Counted from the first letter of the stretch, positions 24,425-33,393 are shown. The stretch is DNA of 64,000 bases from Desulfovibrionaceae bacterium (GCA_015709205.1 JACCQO010000008.1:1-64000); one strand, 5' to 3'. The notes: a model not told the origin generated them from the letters alone. Numbers and translations are program-made.

Positions 24425-26476
24425 TCAAAAGGTGTACAGCCCCTCCACGCCGAAGCTCATGGGCTCGCCCACGACTCCGGCGTTCACCCCGGCCATGATC
24501 TCGTAGGCGCGCACCAGGTAGCGCACGTCCCCGAGGTTGCGGCCGAACACGGCCACGCTCCAGCCGTCGGCCTTGTAGCCGACGCGCGCGTTGCCGAGCA
24601 GGTAGGGGTCCTGCTTGATGTTGTTGAGTTCGTCCAGGTACTTTTCGCCGAACCACGTGGCGTCGGCGGCCACGAAGAACCCACTGGCGTGGTGGTACGT
24701 CCCGCCCGCGCCGACCGTGCATTCGTTGGTGTTGGGGATCCGCTTGCCCGTGGGATCGCCGGTGGGGTGGTTTTCGTATTCGTCGAACACGGCCCGCATC
24801 CAGGAGGCCGTGGCGAAGAGGTCCAGCCCCGGCGCGGCCGCCCAGGCGACCTCGCCCTCCACGCCGTCGCTGTGGGCCTTGCCCGCGTTCTGGCGCAGCT
24901 GCTGCCCGCCGACCACCGCGTTCACCTGCATGTCGTCCCAGTCGATGTGGTAGACGGCGGTGCTGAAGCGCAGCCGCCCTCCGGCGGCCTCGCCCTTGTA
25001 GCCCAGCTCGCTGGTCAGGGTGAATTCCGGGTCCACGGTGTAGCCCTTGCCGATGGTCGCCGCGCCAACCTCGTTGGCGGTGAAGTCGCCCACGCGGTAG
25101 CCCCGGGAGACCGAGCCGTAGACCTTGTGCCCGGGCGCGAGCTCGTAGGTGAGCGTGGCGCTGGGCAGGGGCGCGAACCACGTCTCGCCGTCGTCCACGG
25201 TTGCCGCCCCGCCCACGGCCTGCCAATCGAAGGTGCGCCGCTCCGCATCCAGGCGCAACCCCACGGAAAGTTCCAGGGACGGCAGGATGTCGTAGGACGC
25301 CTGGCCGAACCACGCGCCGCCCAGGCTGTCCACCACGGCGTCGGAATAGCTCCACACGCCCATGGTGTTGAAGCCCGTGTGGTAGTTGGTGCGTTCGGCC
25401 AGGAAGAACACGCCCGTGAGCCAGCGCAGCCGCGCGTCGGCGTCGGTGGAGGCCAGGCGCAGCTCCTCCGTGAAGGTCTGGAAGTTCTCCCGGTAGCGCA
25501 GGTCGAGCATGGAAGCGGCGCTCAGGTCGTAGTCCAGGTCGAGCTTGTAGCGGGAGTTGGAAAAGGCCGCGATGGAGGTCAGCTCCATGTCGCCGAGATC
25601 GTGGGTCAGGGTGGCGCGGCCCGAGACCAGGCCGCCGTTGTCCGTGCCCCGGTTGCCGCTGGTGGAGGTCAGGCTCGGCCCGCCCAGCACGTTGGCCCAG
25701 CCGTCGTTGGCGCTGCTGTAGGTGTCGGCCGTCAGGGCGCAGGTCAGGCTGGTGACGTCGTCGGGCGCATAGCGCACCGTGCCGCGCAACGAGAGCTGGT
25801 CGCTCCAGTCCGTGCCGTCGTCGCCGGTCAGGCTGTTCTCCATGTAGCCGTCGCTGGCGCGGTGCTGCACGGCCAGGCGATAGCTCGTGGTCTGCCCGGC
25901 CGGGCCGCCCAGAGCCCCGGAGATCCGGCGCGTGTTGAAGGAGGAGTAGGACGCCGAGACCTCGCCCTCCTTCACGTCCCCGGGCTGACGGGTGACGATG
26001 TTGATGACGCCGCCGTGGGTGTTGCGGCCGTAGAGGGCCCCCTGGCCGCCGCGCAGCACCTCGATGCGCTCCACGTCGAAGAAGGTGTCCAGCCCCACGT
26101 AGGGCACGGTCACGCCGTCCACGTTGATGTTCCAGGTCTTGGACATGGTCGTGACGCCGCCGATGCCCCGGTAGTTGAACTCCATGTTGTGCGCGCCGAA
26201 GCGCTGCACGCCCAGCCCGGGCACGAGCAGGGGCAGGTCCGCCAGCCCGTTCACGCCCAGGTCCTCAAGTTCGGCGCCGGAAAAGGCCGAGACGCTGGCC
26301 GAGACGTCCTGCAGGTCTTCCTCGACCTTGCGGGCCGTGACCTTGATGCGTTCCATGGAATAGGCCGTGGCGTTCCCGTTCGCCCCGTAGGCCTGCGCCG
26401 CGCCGCACGGCGCGGAGCACAACAGCATGGCGGCGGCGGCCCCCAACAGCGCCCACCGAAATCGAATTCCCGTCAT
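24425..26476 (-). CDS. TonB-dependent outer-membrane receptor (third), upstream of feoAB
   Basis: 683 residues. The signal peptide (WALLGAAAAMLLCSAPCGAA) is followed by a TonB-box-like IKVTARK, a plug with EFNYRGIGGVTT and VERIEVLRGGQGALYGRNTH, and a barrel ending in VEGLYTF. It is similar in style to the receptor at 16196-18331. The start has a good Shine-Dalgarno GGAGGAG. A terminator upstream separates it from the methyltransferase, so receptor-feoA-feoB form one transcription unit. Coupling of a TonB receptor with Feo suggests reduction or release of iron in the periplasm. Confidence 0.92.
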   Translation of the reverse strand: MTGIRFRWALLGAAAAMLLCSAPCGAAQAYGANGNATAYSMERIKVTARKVEEDLQDVSASVSAFSGAELEDLGVNGLADLPLLVPGLGVQRFGAHNMEFNYRGIGGVTTMSKTWNINVDGVTVPYVGLDTFFDVERIEVLRGGQGALYGRNTHGGVINIVTRQPGDVKEGEVSASYSSFNTRRISGALGGPAGQTTSYRLAVQHRASDGYMENSLTGDDGTDWSDQLSLRGTVRYAPDDVTSLTCALTADTYSSANDGWANVLGGPSLTSTSGNRGTDNGGLVSGRATLTHDLGDMELTSIAAFSNSRYKLDLDYDLSAASMLDLRYRENFQTFTEELRLASTDADARLRWLTGVFFLAERTNYHTGFNTMGVWSYSDAVVDSLGGAWFGQASYDILPSLELSVGLRLDAERRTFDWQAVGGAATVDDGETWFAPLPSATLTYELAPGHKVYGSVSRGYRVGDFTANEVGAATIGKGYTVDPEFTLTSELGYKGEAAGGRLRFSTAVYHIDWDDMQVNAVVGGQQLRQNAGKAHSDGVEGEVAWAAAPGLDLFATASWMRAVFDEYENHPTGDPTGKRIPNTNECTVGAGGTYHHASGFFVAADATWFGEKYLDELNNIKQDPYLLGNARVGYKADGWSVAVFGRNLGDVRYLVRAYEIMAGVNAGVVGEPMSFGVEGLYTF

Positions 26477-26620
26477 GGTCGAATCTCCTCCCTTTGCAGG
26501 TTGCTGCGGATTTCGAGGAGGCATGCTACAGCGCGGCGCGGCGCAAGGTTGCTCGCCAGGGAACAAAGACTGCTCAAAAGCGGACGCGGAAGGGAAAGGC
26601 CAGGGGAGAAGAAGACGGGG

Positions 26621-26655
26621 AAAAAGCGCGGGGCCCGCGTCGCCGCAGGCCCCGC
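26621..26655 (-). terminator. Rho-independent terminator after the methyltransferase gene
   Basis: Stem GCGGGGCC (26628-26635) with GGCCCCGC (26648-26655). On the minus strand it is followed by GCTTTTT (T run at 26621-26625). It ends the MoxR-to-methyltransferase transcript and leaves a promoter region for the TonB receptor at 26477-26620. Confidence 0.85.
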
Positions 26656-26698
26656 TCCAAGGGGAAGCCGGGAGGGGCTCGGCCCCGGCCGGATCATT

Positions 26699-27559
26699 CT
26701 AGGATTTCGGACCGCTCGGCGCATCCGGGCCGCCCGGGTCGACGGGAGTGACGTCGTAGCGCAGCATGCGGAAGGCGTTCTTCAGGAACGGCAGCCTGCG
26801 CCAGACAAATCCGCGCCAGCCCCAGCGCCGCTTTTCGCGGTCCAGGTAGCCCCAGGTGCCGTGATGCGCCAGACGCGGGGACCAGGACTGCAGGGCCAGA
26901 TCGTCGTCCAGTCCCCACTTGAATGTGGCCCGGGTGAAGCGGACCGTGTCGTGGCGCGAGGTGTTGCGCGTGGCCCAGGAGGAGCTGACGTCGAAATGCA
27001 GTTCCGCCGCGGGCAGGCGGGCGGCCAGGGCCTCGAACAGCGGCCGGACCAGGGATTCCTCGAAGTACATGAAGACCCCTTCGGCCACCAGGGCGAAGCT
27101 CGCGCCCGGGTGGCGCGCCACCAACTCGTCGATCCAGGCCGTCTCGAACATGGACGTGGCCAGGAAGCGGTCCCGCTCCCCGGGCGGCAGGAGCCGCTCG
27201 CGAAAGGCGATGACCTCGGGCAGGTCCAGTTCGTAGAAAATCCCCCTGCCCTGGTCCACGCGGTGGAAACGGGTGTCCAGGCCCGCGCCCACGTTCACGA
27301 CCACGGGGTCCTCGTGCTCGCGCACGAAGCGGCGGACCTGGTCGTCGAAGTGGCGCACGCGGATGGCCGTGCCCACCATGCTCGCCGCGCCGCCGGAATA
27401 GCGGCCGAAGTCGTGATCGATGCGCCGGACCATGTCGCAGGCCAGGGGGTCCTGAAGCAGCCCGCCCGACCGCTCGGTCTCCAGGCTGCGCATGTACAGG
27501 GGAATGAACAGGGTCTCGGCCACGGCGTCCCGCAGGGGGACGGCAATCTGATTCGCCAT
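26699..27559 (-). CDS. LCMT-family SAM-dependent methyltransferase
   Basis: 286 residues. The sequence PVVVNVGAGLDTRFHRV (motif I, about residues 87-103) with YELDLPEVI and LVAEGVFMYF is diagnostic of the leucine-carboxyl-methyltransferase-like family (PF04072), whose bacterial members methylate carboxyl or hydroxyl groups in secondary metabolism. Encoded directly after an AraC regulator and 220 bases before a TonB receptor, it parallels the methyltransferase beside the second receptor. The target is unknown. Confidence 0.82.
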   Translation of the reverse strand: MANQIAVPLRDAVAETLFIPLYMRSLETERSGGLLQDPLACDMVRRIDHDFGRYSGGAASMVGTAIRVRHFDDQVRRFVREHEDPVVVNVGAGLDTRFHRVDQGRGIFYELDLPEVIAFRERLLPPGERDRFLATSMFETAWIDELVARHPGASFALVAEGVFMYFEESLVRPLFEALAARLPAAELHFDVSSSWATRNTSRHDTVRFTRATFKWGLDDDLALQSWSPRLAHHGTWGYLDREKRRWGWRGFVWRRLPFLKNAFRMLRYDVTPVDPGGPDAPSGPKS

Positions 27560-27649
27560 GATGCACCTCCGCTTTGGAGCCTAACGCCCCGCGCCCGCGC
27601 GAATCTGCCCCGGGAGGAAGCGTTTCTGCTCCATTTCGGGAAGCCGGGC

Positions 27650-28666
27650 TCAGCGGACGGCCTGAAAGCGGCGCACGGCCTCGCTGCGGTATTCCCGGGG
27701 CCGCACGCCGAAATGCTTGCGAAAGGCCACGCTGAAATGGCCCACGTTGGTGTAGCCGATCTCCCAGGCCACCTCGCTGACGTTCATGCGCCCCTGCTGC
27801 AGGAGTTCGCCGGCCCGGGCCATGCGGTCCTCGTGCAGGCAGCCGAAGGCCGTCTTGTCGAACACGGCCCGGAAGCCGCGCTTGAGCGTGGTGGTGTTCA
27901 CGCCCACGGCCGCGGCCAGCTCCCCGAGCCCGGGCGGTTCGTCCATGCCCTGGCGCAGCAGCTCGCGCGCCCGGCGCACGCGCTCGACCACGTCCGGCCC
28001 CACGGGCGCGGGACCGGACGGGGCCGGGCCGTCGGTCATCCGTTCCAGGCGGTAGGCCAGCAGTTCCAAGGCCTTGGACTGCAGGAAGAGCTTGCGCGAG
28101 GTGCCCCGGAAGGGGCAGGCCACGATCTGGTGGACCACGCTGCGCTCCAGGGCGCTCATGGCCGCCGGGCGCACGAAGGGCGCTCGCGGCGGCCGCGCGG
28201 CCAGCGCCTCCAGATCGGGCCAGCTCTGGCCGCCCTCCTCCAGCAGGGCCAGCAGCCGTTCGATTTCGACCTCCACGCCGACCATGGTCACGGGCGCGGC
28301 CGGGTCGACCTCGAACCGGCCGTACACGTTGGGGGCGTAATGGGCCACGATCGTGCCCGAGCCGACCTCCAGGCAGCCGTCGCCGGATCGTCCGGCGCTC
28401 ATGAAGGTCCCGGGAGTTCCGGGTTCCCTGGCGTCCACGACCACGCGGGCCTTGCCCGACAGGGCGAAACCGAACTCCATCAGAGTGTCGGCGCGGAAGA
28501 ACGGCAGCACCATGCGCTCGCTGGGGCGAAAGGCCAGGATGTTCAGCCAGCACCCGGGCGCCACGGCGTGGCGCGAACCGCCGGTCACCCGCATGACGTC
28601 CTCGGTGCTGAGCGGAGCCGGGACCATATCCCGCCCGCAACGGGAATGAACAGCGACTGCGGCCAT
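27650..28666 (-). CDS. PchR-like AraC-family regulator (third)
   Basis: 338 residues. The C-terminal AraC domain (LGELAAAVGVNTTTLKRGFR and SEVAWEIGYTNVGHFSVAF, ending FGVRPREYRS) is of the same type as the two other regulators here. The start ATG at 28664-28666 has an AGGAG site. It stands in the minus-strand run between the VWA/MoxR genes and the methyltransferase and is likely to activate the third TonB receptor. Confidence 0.85.
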   Translation of the reverse strand: MAAVAVHSRCGRDMVPAPLSTEDVMRVTGGSRHAVAPGCWLNILAFRPSERMVLPFFRADTLMEFGFALSGKARVVVDAREPGTPGTFMSAGRSGDGCLEVGSGTIVAHYAPNVYGRFEVDPAAPVTMVGVEVEIERLLALLEEGGQSWPDLEALAARPPRAPFVRPAAMSALERSVVHQIVACPFRGTSRKLFLQSKALELLAYRLERMTDGPAPSGPAPVGPDVVERVRRARELLRQGMDEPPGLGELAAAVGVNTTTLKRGFRAVFDKTAFGCLHEDRMARAGELLQQGRMNVSEVAWEIGYTNVGHFSVAFRKHFGVRPREYRSEAVRRFQAVR

Positions 28667-28678
28667 GAATTTCTCCTT

Positions 28679-28737
28679 TACGATGGGCACGCCCCGGGGG
28701 CGGCCTATACGATGGACGCGCCCTGGGGGGCGGCCTA
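28679..28737. repeat. Imperfect tandem repeat of 29/30 bases
   Basis: Two adjacent copies (28679-28707 and 28708-28737) share TACGATGG at the start and GGGGGCGGCCTA at the end. The second copy includes the stop codon of the upstream minus-strand gene. It fills the gap between that gene and the AraC gene and probably arose by recent slippage or duplication. Confidence 0.85.
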
Positions 28738-29193
28738 CTTGACGGCCTGCAGGAAGCGCCCGGCCAGCACGGCCGGGGCCAGGTGCCGCCGTGCGCGGGT
28801 CGTGCTCTCCAACTCGCCGCGCTCGTCCATGGGCCCGCTGGCGCAGGAGGTCGCGAGCACGTCCTCGAAGGCCGCGCGCAGGTCCACGAAGGCCCGCTCC
28901 ACCTCGGGGTAGGCGTTGTCCGCGCGCCAGGGGAGCTTGAGGGTTTCGGCGTGCTCGCCGGTCTTGTGCGAGGGCGTCATGAGCTGATGGAATTCCGTGG
29001 CCGTCCAGTCGCCGCGCTCGTTCCGGCCGGGCCAGCAGTGGGTCCAGCCCGGGTCCGGCGGCTTGGGGATGGCCGTGTCCACGCGCACGGCGGGCACGGC
29101 CAGGGCCTTCTCGTAGTCTTCCAGCACGACCTCGTAGCGCAGCACGGGGCGGTGGTTGCCGCGCGGCTTGGTGATGTTCCAGGTGATGCGCAT
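28735..29193 (-). CDS. Unknown protein in the MoxR-VWA operon
   Basis: 152 residues, not recognised. It starts 3 bases after the VWA gene and continues the same operon. It has no signal peptide or membrane segment. Composition is mixed with several tryptophans (WNITKP, WTHCWPG, DWTATEFHQL) and a helical C-terminal half (EVERAFVDLRAAFEDVLATS). The tight spacing suggests a partner of the MoxR/VWA pair. Confidence 0.65.
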   Translation of the reverse strand: MRITWNITKPRGNHRPVLRYEVVLEDYEKALAVPAVRVDTAIPKPPDPGWTHCWPGRNERGDWTATEFHQLMTPSHKTGEHAETLKLPWRADNAYPEVERAFVDLRAAFEDVLATSCASGPMDERGELESTTRARRHLAPAVLAGRFLQAVK

Positions 29194-29196
29194 GGC

Positions 29197-30534
29197 TCAC
29201 TCCATGACCAGGCGTTCGCCGAAGGGCGGATGGCCGCAGGCGGCGTCCGGGCAGACCCACAGCACGGGGTAGCCGGGCTCCTCGGGGAACCGGTCGCTTT
29301 CCAGGTCCGTGAAATAGATCAGGCAGGCGGGTTCGATCCCCTCCCGCTCCAGCCGCTCGAAGGGCGGCCGGAAATCCGTGCCCCCGCCGCCGCGCACGGC
29401 CAGGCTCAGGGGCAGATCCGCGCGGGACATGCGCTCGCAGCCCGTGAGCGCGGCGTCGCAGGTCAGCACCGTGATGGCGGCCTCGTATTCCTCGAGCACG
29501 GCCGAAAGCTCGGCGGCGAAGCGGTCCATCTGGGCCGGGGTGATGCTGCCGGAGGTGTCCACGGCCACGGCCACCTCGGCCAGCTCCCGGCTGTGCAGGC
29601 CGGGCAGGTGCAGCCCGGCGTGCAGGTGGCGGACGTTGGGCCGCACCCAGGAAAAGTCGTTGCGCGCCGCGTCGGCCAGAAAGCGGCGCAGGAGCGCATC
29701 CCACGGCAGGGGCGGGCTCAGGGCGTCGCCCACGAGCCGTCCCACGGCCCCGGGCAACCGGCCGCATTCGCGGGCCATGTTGGCCGCGCGGGCCAGGGCC
29801 GCGCTCCAGGCCTCCTCCTCCCGGGCCAGGGCCGGGTCGGACGCGCCCTCGCCGCCGTCGGCCGCGCCGGGCGCGGCGTCGCGCACCTCGCCGCAGCCGC
29901 CCGGGTCGGCGTCGGCGTCCGGGTCGGCGTCCGGATCGGGTTCGACCGCCGCGCCCGCCGCGTCTCCGGCCTTCAGGGTATCGGGGGGGACGGCGTCCTC
30001 GTCGGGCCCGCCCGGGGACGCGCCCTTCTCGCCCGGGCCGCCCAGGCCCGCGCCGCCCCCGCCCTCCACGTCCTCGCCGCCCGCGCCGTCGCGCAGGTCG
30101 TCGCCCTCGTAGCCGCCCTTGCGCTCGCGCTCGATGTCCGCGAGCACGCGGTAGATGGCGTCCACGGACCTGTGGCGCAGATCCGGATCGTCCAGGTAGC
30201 CGTTCGGCAGACGGATCCCGGCGTCCAGGAGGATGTGGTTGACGGCGTAGTCGCAGGCGCGGTTCCACAGGCGCGGGTCGCGGCCCCGGCGGCGGGTATG
30301 GTGGTGGCAGGCCATGTGCAGCACCTCGTGGCACTGCACGCCCATGACCGCCTCCAGGGGCAGGGCTTCGACGTAGGCCGGGTTGAAGCCCAGCACGCGG
30401 CCGTCGCACCAGGCCGTGGCGCAGGACGAATCCTCGCGCAGCTCCAACCGCAGGGCCAGACTGGCGAAAAAGGGATGGTCCAGGACCAGGGCGCTCCTGG
30501 CCTTGACCATCTTGGCGTGGGCGGCGGAGCGCAT
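29197..30534 (-). CDS. Metallopeptidase-like/VWA-domain protein paired with MoxR
   Basis: 445 residues. The N-terminal putative metallopeptidase domain carries a zincin-like motif HEVLHMACHHHTRR (about residues 68-81). The middle (about 140-215) is a low-complexity acidic/glycine linker including DPDADPDADADPGG. The C-terminal VWA-like domain has the metal-ion-dependent adhesion motif DTSGS (about residue 323) and later GGGGTDFRP. This matches the DUF2201-type protein usually encoded with a MoxR AAA+ ATPase. Its start overlaps the moxR stop (TGATG). Such pairs act as chaperone or insertion machines; a job in metal or cofactor handling is inferred from the iron-uptake context. Confidence 0.82.
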   Translation of the reverse strand: MRSAAHAKMVKARSALVLDHPFFASLALRLELREDSSCATAWCDGRVLGFNPAYVEALPLEAVMGVQCHEVLHMACHHHTRRRGRDPRLWNRACDYAVNHILLDAGIRLPNGYLDDPDLRHRSVDAIYRVLADIERERKGGYEGDDLRDGAGGEDVEGGGGAGLGGPGEKGASPGGPDEDAVPPDTLKAGDAAGAAVEPDPDADPDADADPGGCGEVRDAAPGAADGGEGASDPALAREEEAWSAALARAANMARECGRLPGAVGRLVGDALSPPLPWDALLRRFLADAARNDFSWVRPNVRHLHAGLHLPGLHSRELAEVAVAVDTSGSITPAQMDRFAAELSAVLEEYEAAITVLTCDAALTGCERMSRADLPLSLAVRGGGGTDFRPPFERLEREGIEPACLIYFTDLESDRFPEEPGYPVLWVCPDAACGHPPFGERLVME

Positions 30535-31568
30535 CACATCAGCACGTCGCTGTTGGCGCAGGCCCAGCCGTCGAAGGCCTCGGTCTCGACCACGCTCGGG
30601 TCCGCCGCGACCGCGCCGCGCATGAGCAGCACGCCGAATTCCACGGGCAGGCGCGCGGCCAACGCGGCCAGGCCGGGCATGGCCGCGCCGTCGGCGCGGC
30701 GGGCCACCGCCTCGCACAGGGCGCAGATCACGGCCGGTTCGTCGGGCAGGGCCACCCCGGCCGGGTCCGCGAGGACCTCGTCCACGTCGGGCAGCGCGGC
30801 GCACATGTCCAGGAAGCCGAGGAATTCCGCAGCCGCGCCCTCGCCCACGGCCCCTCGCACCACGCCGCGCAGCACGTCGGCGTCGAGCGCGGACGAAACG
30901 GCCGCGCCGTGCGCACCATCCCCGCCGATAGCCCCGGGCCCGGCCGCGAGCACGCGCGAAACGAACTCCCAGGACCGGGGCGAGGGAAAGGCCTTGTCGT
31001 TGCGCGCGGGGTCGAAGACGTGCAGCAGCGCGGGCCGAAAGCGCAGGAAGGCGACGACCTCCGGGGCCACGCCCGTTGCCTGGGCCCAGGCGAGCCAGTC
31101 CGCGATGTCGGCCTCGAAGTCCAGGTGCACCATGCGGTTGGCCAGGGCCGAGGGCATGCGGTGGGTCACGGCCCGGTCGGACTCGCGGTTGCCCGCGGCC
31201 ACCACGGTCCAGGCCCCGGGCAGCTCGTATTCGCCGATGCGGCGGTCGAGCAGGAGCTGGTAGCAGGCGGCCTGCACCAGGGGCGGCGCGGCGTTGAGCT
31301 CGTCGAGAAAGAGGATGCCCGCGCCCCGGCGCGGCAAAAACGACGGCGGGCACCAGACGGTGGAGCCGTCCTCGCCGATGCGCGGCACGCCGCGCAGGTC
31401 CACGGGGTCGAGCAGCACCGCGCGCACGTCGCGCAGTTCCAGGCCGCGCCGGCGGGCGACCTGGGCCACCACCTGGCTCTTGCCCACGCCGGGCGCCCCC
31501 CACAGAAACACGGGCTGGCGCACCCGGACAAGCGCCTCCAGAGCGGCGGCGATCTGCGACGGTTTCAT
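30534..31568 (-). CDS. MoxR-family AAA+ ATPase
   Basis: 344 residues. Walker A GAPGVGKSQ (about residue 24), Walker B ILFLDELNAAPP (about 85) and sensor 1 VVAAGNRES (about 119) identify an AAA+ protein of the MoxR/RavA group. It is the first gene of a minus-strand operon with a VWA partner. A Fur-box-like sequence lies 47 bases upstream of the start, which has an AGGAG site. MoxR/VWA pairs work like Mg-chelatase BchI/BchD; iron control of one is unusual. Confidence 0.88.
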   Translation of the reverse strand: MKPSQIAAALEALVRVRQPVFLWGAPGVGKSQVVAQVARRRGLELRDVRAVLLDPVDLRGVPRIGEDGSTVWCPPSFLPRRGAGILFLDELNAAPPLVQAACYQLLLDRRIGEYELPGAWTVVAAGNRESDRAVTHRMPSALANRMVHLDFEADIADWLAWAQATGVAPEVVAFLRFRPALLHVFDPARNDKAFPSPRSWEFVSRVLAAGPGAIGGDGAHGAAVSSALDADVLRGVVRGAVGEGAAAEFLGFLDMCAALPDVDEVLADPAGVALPDEPAVICALCEAVARRADGAAMPGLAALAARLPVEFGVLLMRGAVAADPSVVETEAFDGWACANSDVLM

Positions 31569-31614
31569 GATCGTTCTCCTGTCGTTGTCAAAGTCGTTCG
31601 TCGGCTGGATTGTT

Positions 31615-31629
31615 TGATAATGAAAATCA
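31615..31629. promoter_or_regulatory. Fur box upstream of the MoxR operon
   Basis: TGATAATGAAAATCA matches the 7-1-7 Fur consensus TGATAATNATTATCA at 12 of 14 positions, within an AT-rich stretch (31613-31633) inside GC-rich DNA. It is the best Fur-box match I found in this window and should place the MoxR-VWA-AraC-methyltransferase operon under iron repression. Confidence 0.7.
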
Positions 31630-31635
31630 AAATCG

Positions 31636-32028
31636 ACGTCAATGGCCAAAAAAGCCCTAAAAGCATTGCGCCCGGAGGGAACGTCCCTCATCCGGAGCGT
31701 CCCGCCGTGCGAAGGATCCCCCCGTGCGCCCCCCTTCCAGCGGGCACCAAGGGAGCTTCGCGGGCCGCTGGCGCGGATCGCGCGGCCAGAACTGGCCGCT
31801 CCCGGACGCGGGCCGCCGCGTACGCGCGGGGTGGGCGATCCCGGCGACGGCCGCGACGGAACGGCACGGCTTGCCGGGCGATCCACAAGGGCCGTGACGC
31901 CGAGGCGACCACGCACGCGGCTCGGGCGGGCGAGCGGGAAAGCCGGTCGCGATGCGCGCATCGGCACCGACCTCGCACCCGGGAAGGCCGCGAACCGCCC
32001 CGTGGCCCGCTTTTCCGTACGGCCCGCC
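31636..32028. other. Stretch without a recognisable gene
   Basis: About 390 bases between the Fur box and the ATPase remnant. The open frames here are GC-driven, with arginine/proline/alanine-rich translations and no domain. It probably holds decayed sequence belonging to the remnant's neighbourhood. Confidence 0.5.
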
Positions 32029-32260
32029 TTACCTGTTCCGGGCGAACCGCACGGATGCGCCCAGGGAGACGACGAGAATCGCTCCGACGTTGTGCGTCAC
32101 CGCGCCGAACACGGGCGTGAGCAGCCCCATGGAACCGGCGACGATGGCCAAGCAGGTTGATCGCGAAGCCGAGCAGGATGTTGATCTTGATGATCCGCGA
32201 CATTCTCCGGCCGAGCCGGACCAGGAAGGGCAGTTCGTCCAGGCCGATGGGCGGGACGAG
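32029..32260 (-). pseudogene. Frameshifted C-terminal remnant of a P1B-type heavy-metal ATPase
   Basis: On the minus strand, one frame reads LDELPFLVRLGRRMSRIIKI and then NILLGFAINLL; a one-base shift near 32149 continues as AIVAGSMGLLTPVFGAVTHN and VGAILVVSLGASVRFARNR, then a stop. Together these are the last two membrane helices and tail of CadA/ZntA/CopA-like metal ATPases (compare the usual LGRRxxRIIxxN and GxxxHNxGxxxVVxNxxRL). Upstream codons are degraded and no catalytic core (DKTGT) is present. This is a clear pseudogene, another sign of metal-transport turnover here. Confidence 0.75.
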
Positions 32261-32409
32261 GCAGAGCGTAGAGGGCCACGCAGACGTGGGGAAGACTTGG
32301 GCCGAAATAGGCCATTGAGCCGGGCAGCGCACGGAGTCTATCCCGCTCCCCGCTCGTAATCCACGAGCGGCAGCCCCCATCAGCAGCGGAAGCCGCACGC
32401 CGCGCCGCA

Positions 32410-33393
32410 TCAGTTCCCGCCCGTCACCGCCTCCCAATCGATGCGGACGGCATCGCCCAGGGCCTTCGCCCCTTCCGAACCGTACCGCGGAGCAGAGAAA
32501 TCAGGGGCGGCGGGCAGTTTTTGCAGGAGAATGCCGTCCGTTTCGAACCATAGGGGAAGATAGGCGCTCAGGAAGAACCGCCTGCCGCGCAGGATGTCGA
32601 TGGCCCAGGGCGCTGCCGGATCGCCGAGATTCAGCCGGACCTGCAGGGCGCATCCCGCGGCCTCGGCCTCGAACCGGGCCAGCACGTCGGGCCAGTCCCT
32701 TCCCGGCCGGAAGACCGAAAACGTGGCAATTGAGGCTTCCCGCAGGATATCCGCCTGCGCGTCCGTCGAGTCGGCCGCCGACGAATCTCCGGGCTCCACG
32801 GTTCGTTCGATCCCGAGCTCGCGAACGCGCCGTCCGACAAAATCGGTATAGGCGGGATGAAGGTGAATGGCATGAGGGACATCCCGATAGACCCGGAAGA
32901 GCATGAGCAGGGCGCCGTTGGCGGCCGCCCCGCCGCCTTTTTCCGCCCCCATGGCCGGCATCCTCTCCAGCTCCACGCCTGTGGGCAGCAGCCCATGGTT
33001 CGTTGCGGAAGGCTGCGAGCGGGTATGGCTGCACAGGGCTTCGATGAACACGGCATCGACGGGAATCCGGGTCGGATATTCTTCGAGGACCGTATGCCCG
33101 ATGCGGTTGGACAACCCTTTGCCCCGATGCCGCCTGGCGACCATCAACTGGCCGGCCTCATAGAGCCGGGGGTTGGGCGCGCAGCGAAAGAGGCTGCCCA
33201 TGCCCGCGATGCCGTTTCCGCCGTCGCGCACGATTGCGGTCCGGTGGTGCACGCCGTCGTAGCGCCGGGCGATCTCCGCCGGGTCGTACACGTATTTGAT
33301 CGGGAAATCGTCACCATATGTCTCCCTATAGAACCGGGAGACATCCGGGGCGTCCTCGGGGGTGAACAGGGTGATGCGAAATTCGTCGTTCAT
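32410..33393 (-). CDS. GNAT-family N-acetyltransferase
   Basis: 327 residues. The acetyl-CoA binding motif RRHRGKGLSNRIG (about residues 83-95, R-x-x-G-x-G) follows a standard GNAT N-terminal half (ITLFTPEDAPDVSRFYRETY, AIVRDGGNGIAGMGSLF). The C-terminal about 130 residues form a second, perhaps GNAT-like, domain (ILRGRRFFLSAYLPLWFETD). It is the last gene of a minus-strand group MFS - PP-loop ATPase - ThiF - GNAT. Substrate unknown. Its overall plan is similar to the C-terminal part of the protein at 37405-38721. Confidence 0.8.
   Translation of the reverse strand: MNDEFRITLFTPEDAPDVSRFYRETYGDDFPIKYVYDPAEIARRYDGVHHRTAIVRDGGNGIAGMGSLFRCAPNPRLYEAGQLMVARRHRGKGLSNRIGHTVLEEYPTRIPVDAVFIEALCSHTRSQPSATNHGLLPTGVELERMPAMGAEKGGGAAANGALLMLFRVYRDVPHAIHLHPAYTDFVGRRVRELGIERTVEPGDSSAADSTDAQADILREASIATFSVFRPGRDWPDVLARFEAEAAGCALQVRLNLGDPAAPWAIDILRGRRFFLSAYLPLWFETDGILLQKLPAAPDFSAPRYGSEGAKALGDAVRIDWEAVTGGN

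Noticed and set aside
24200..28912. A 1570-codon open frame opposite the third TonB receptor, methyltransferase and AraC genes
   Set aside because: It is antisense to recognisable genes with good start sites and has only arginine/histidine/glycine-rich translation without domains; long shadow frames are expected at this GC content.
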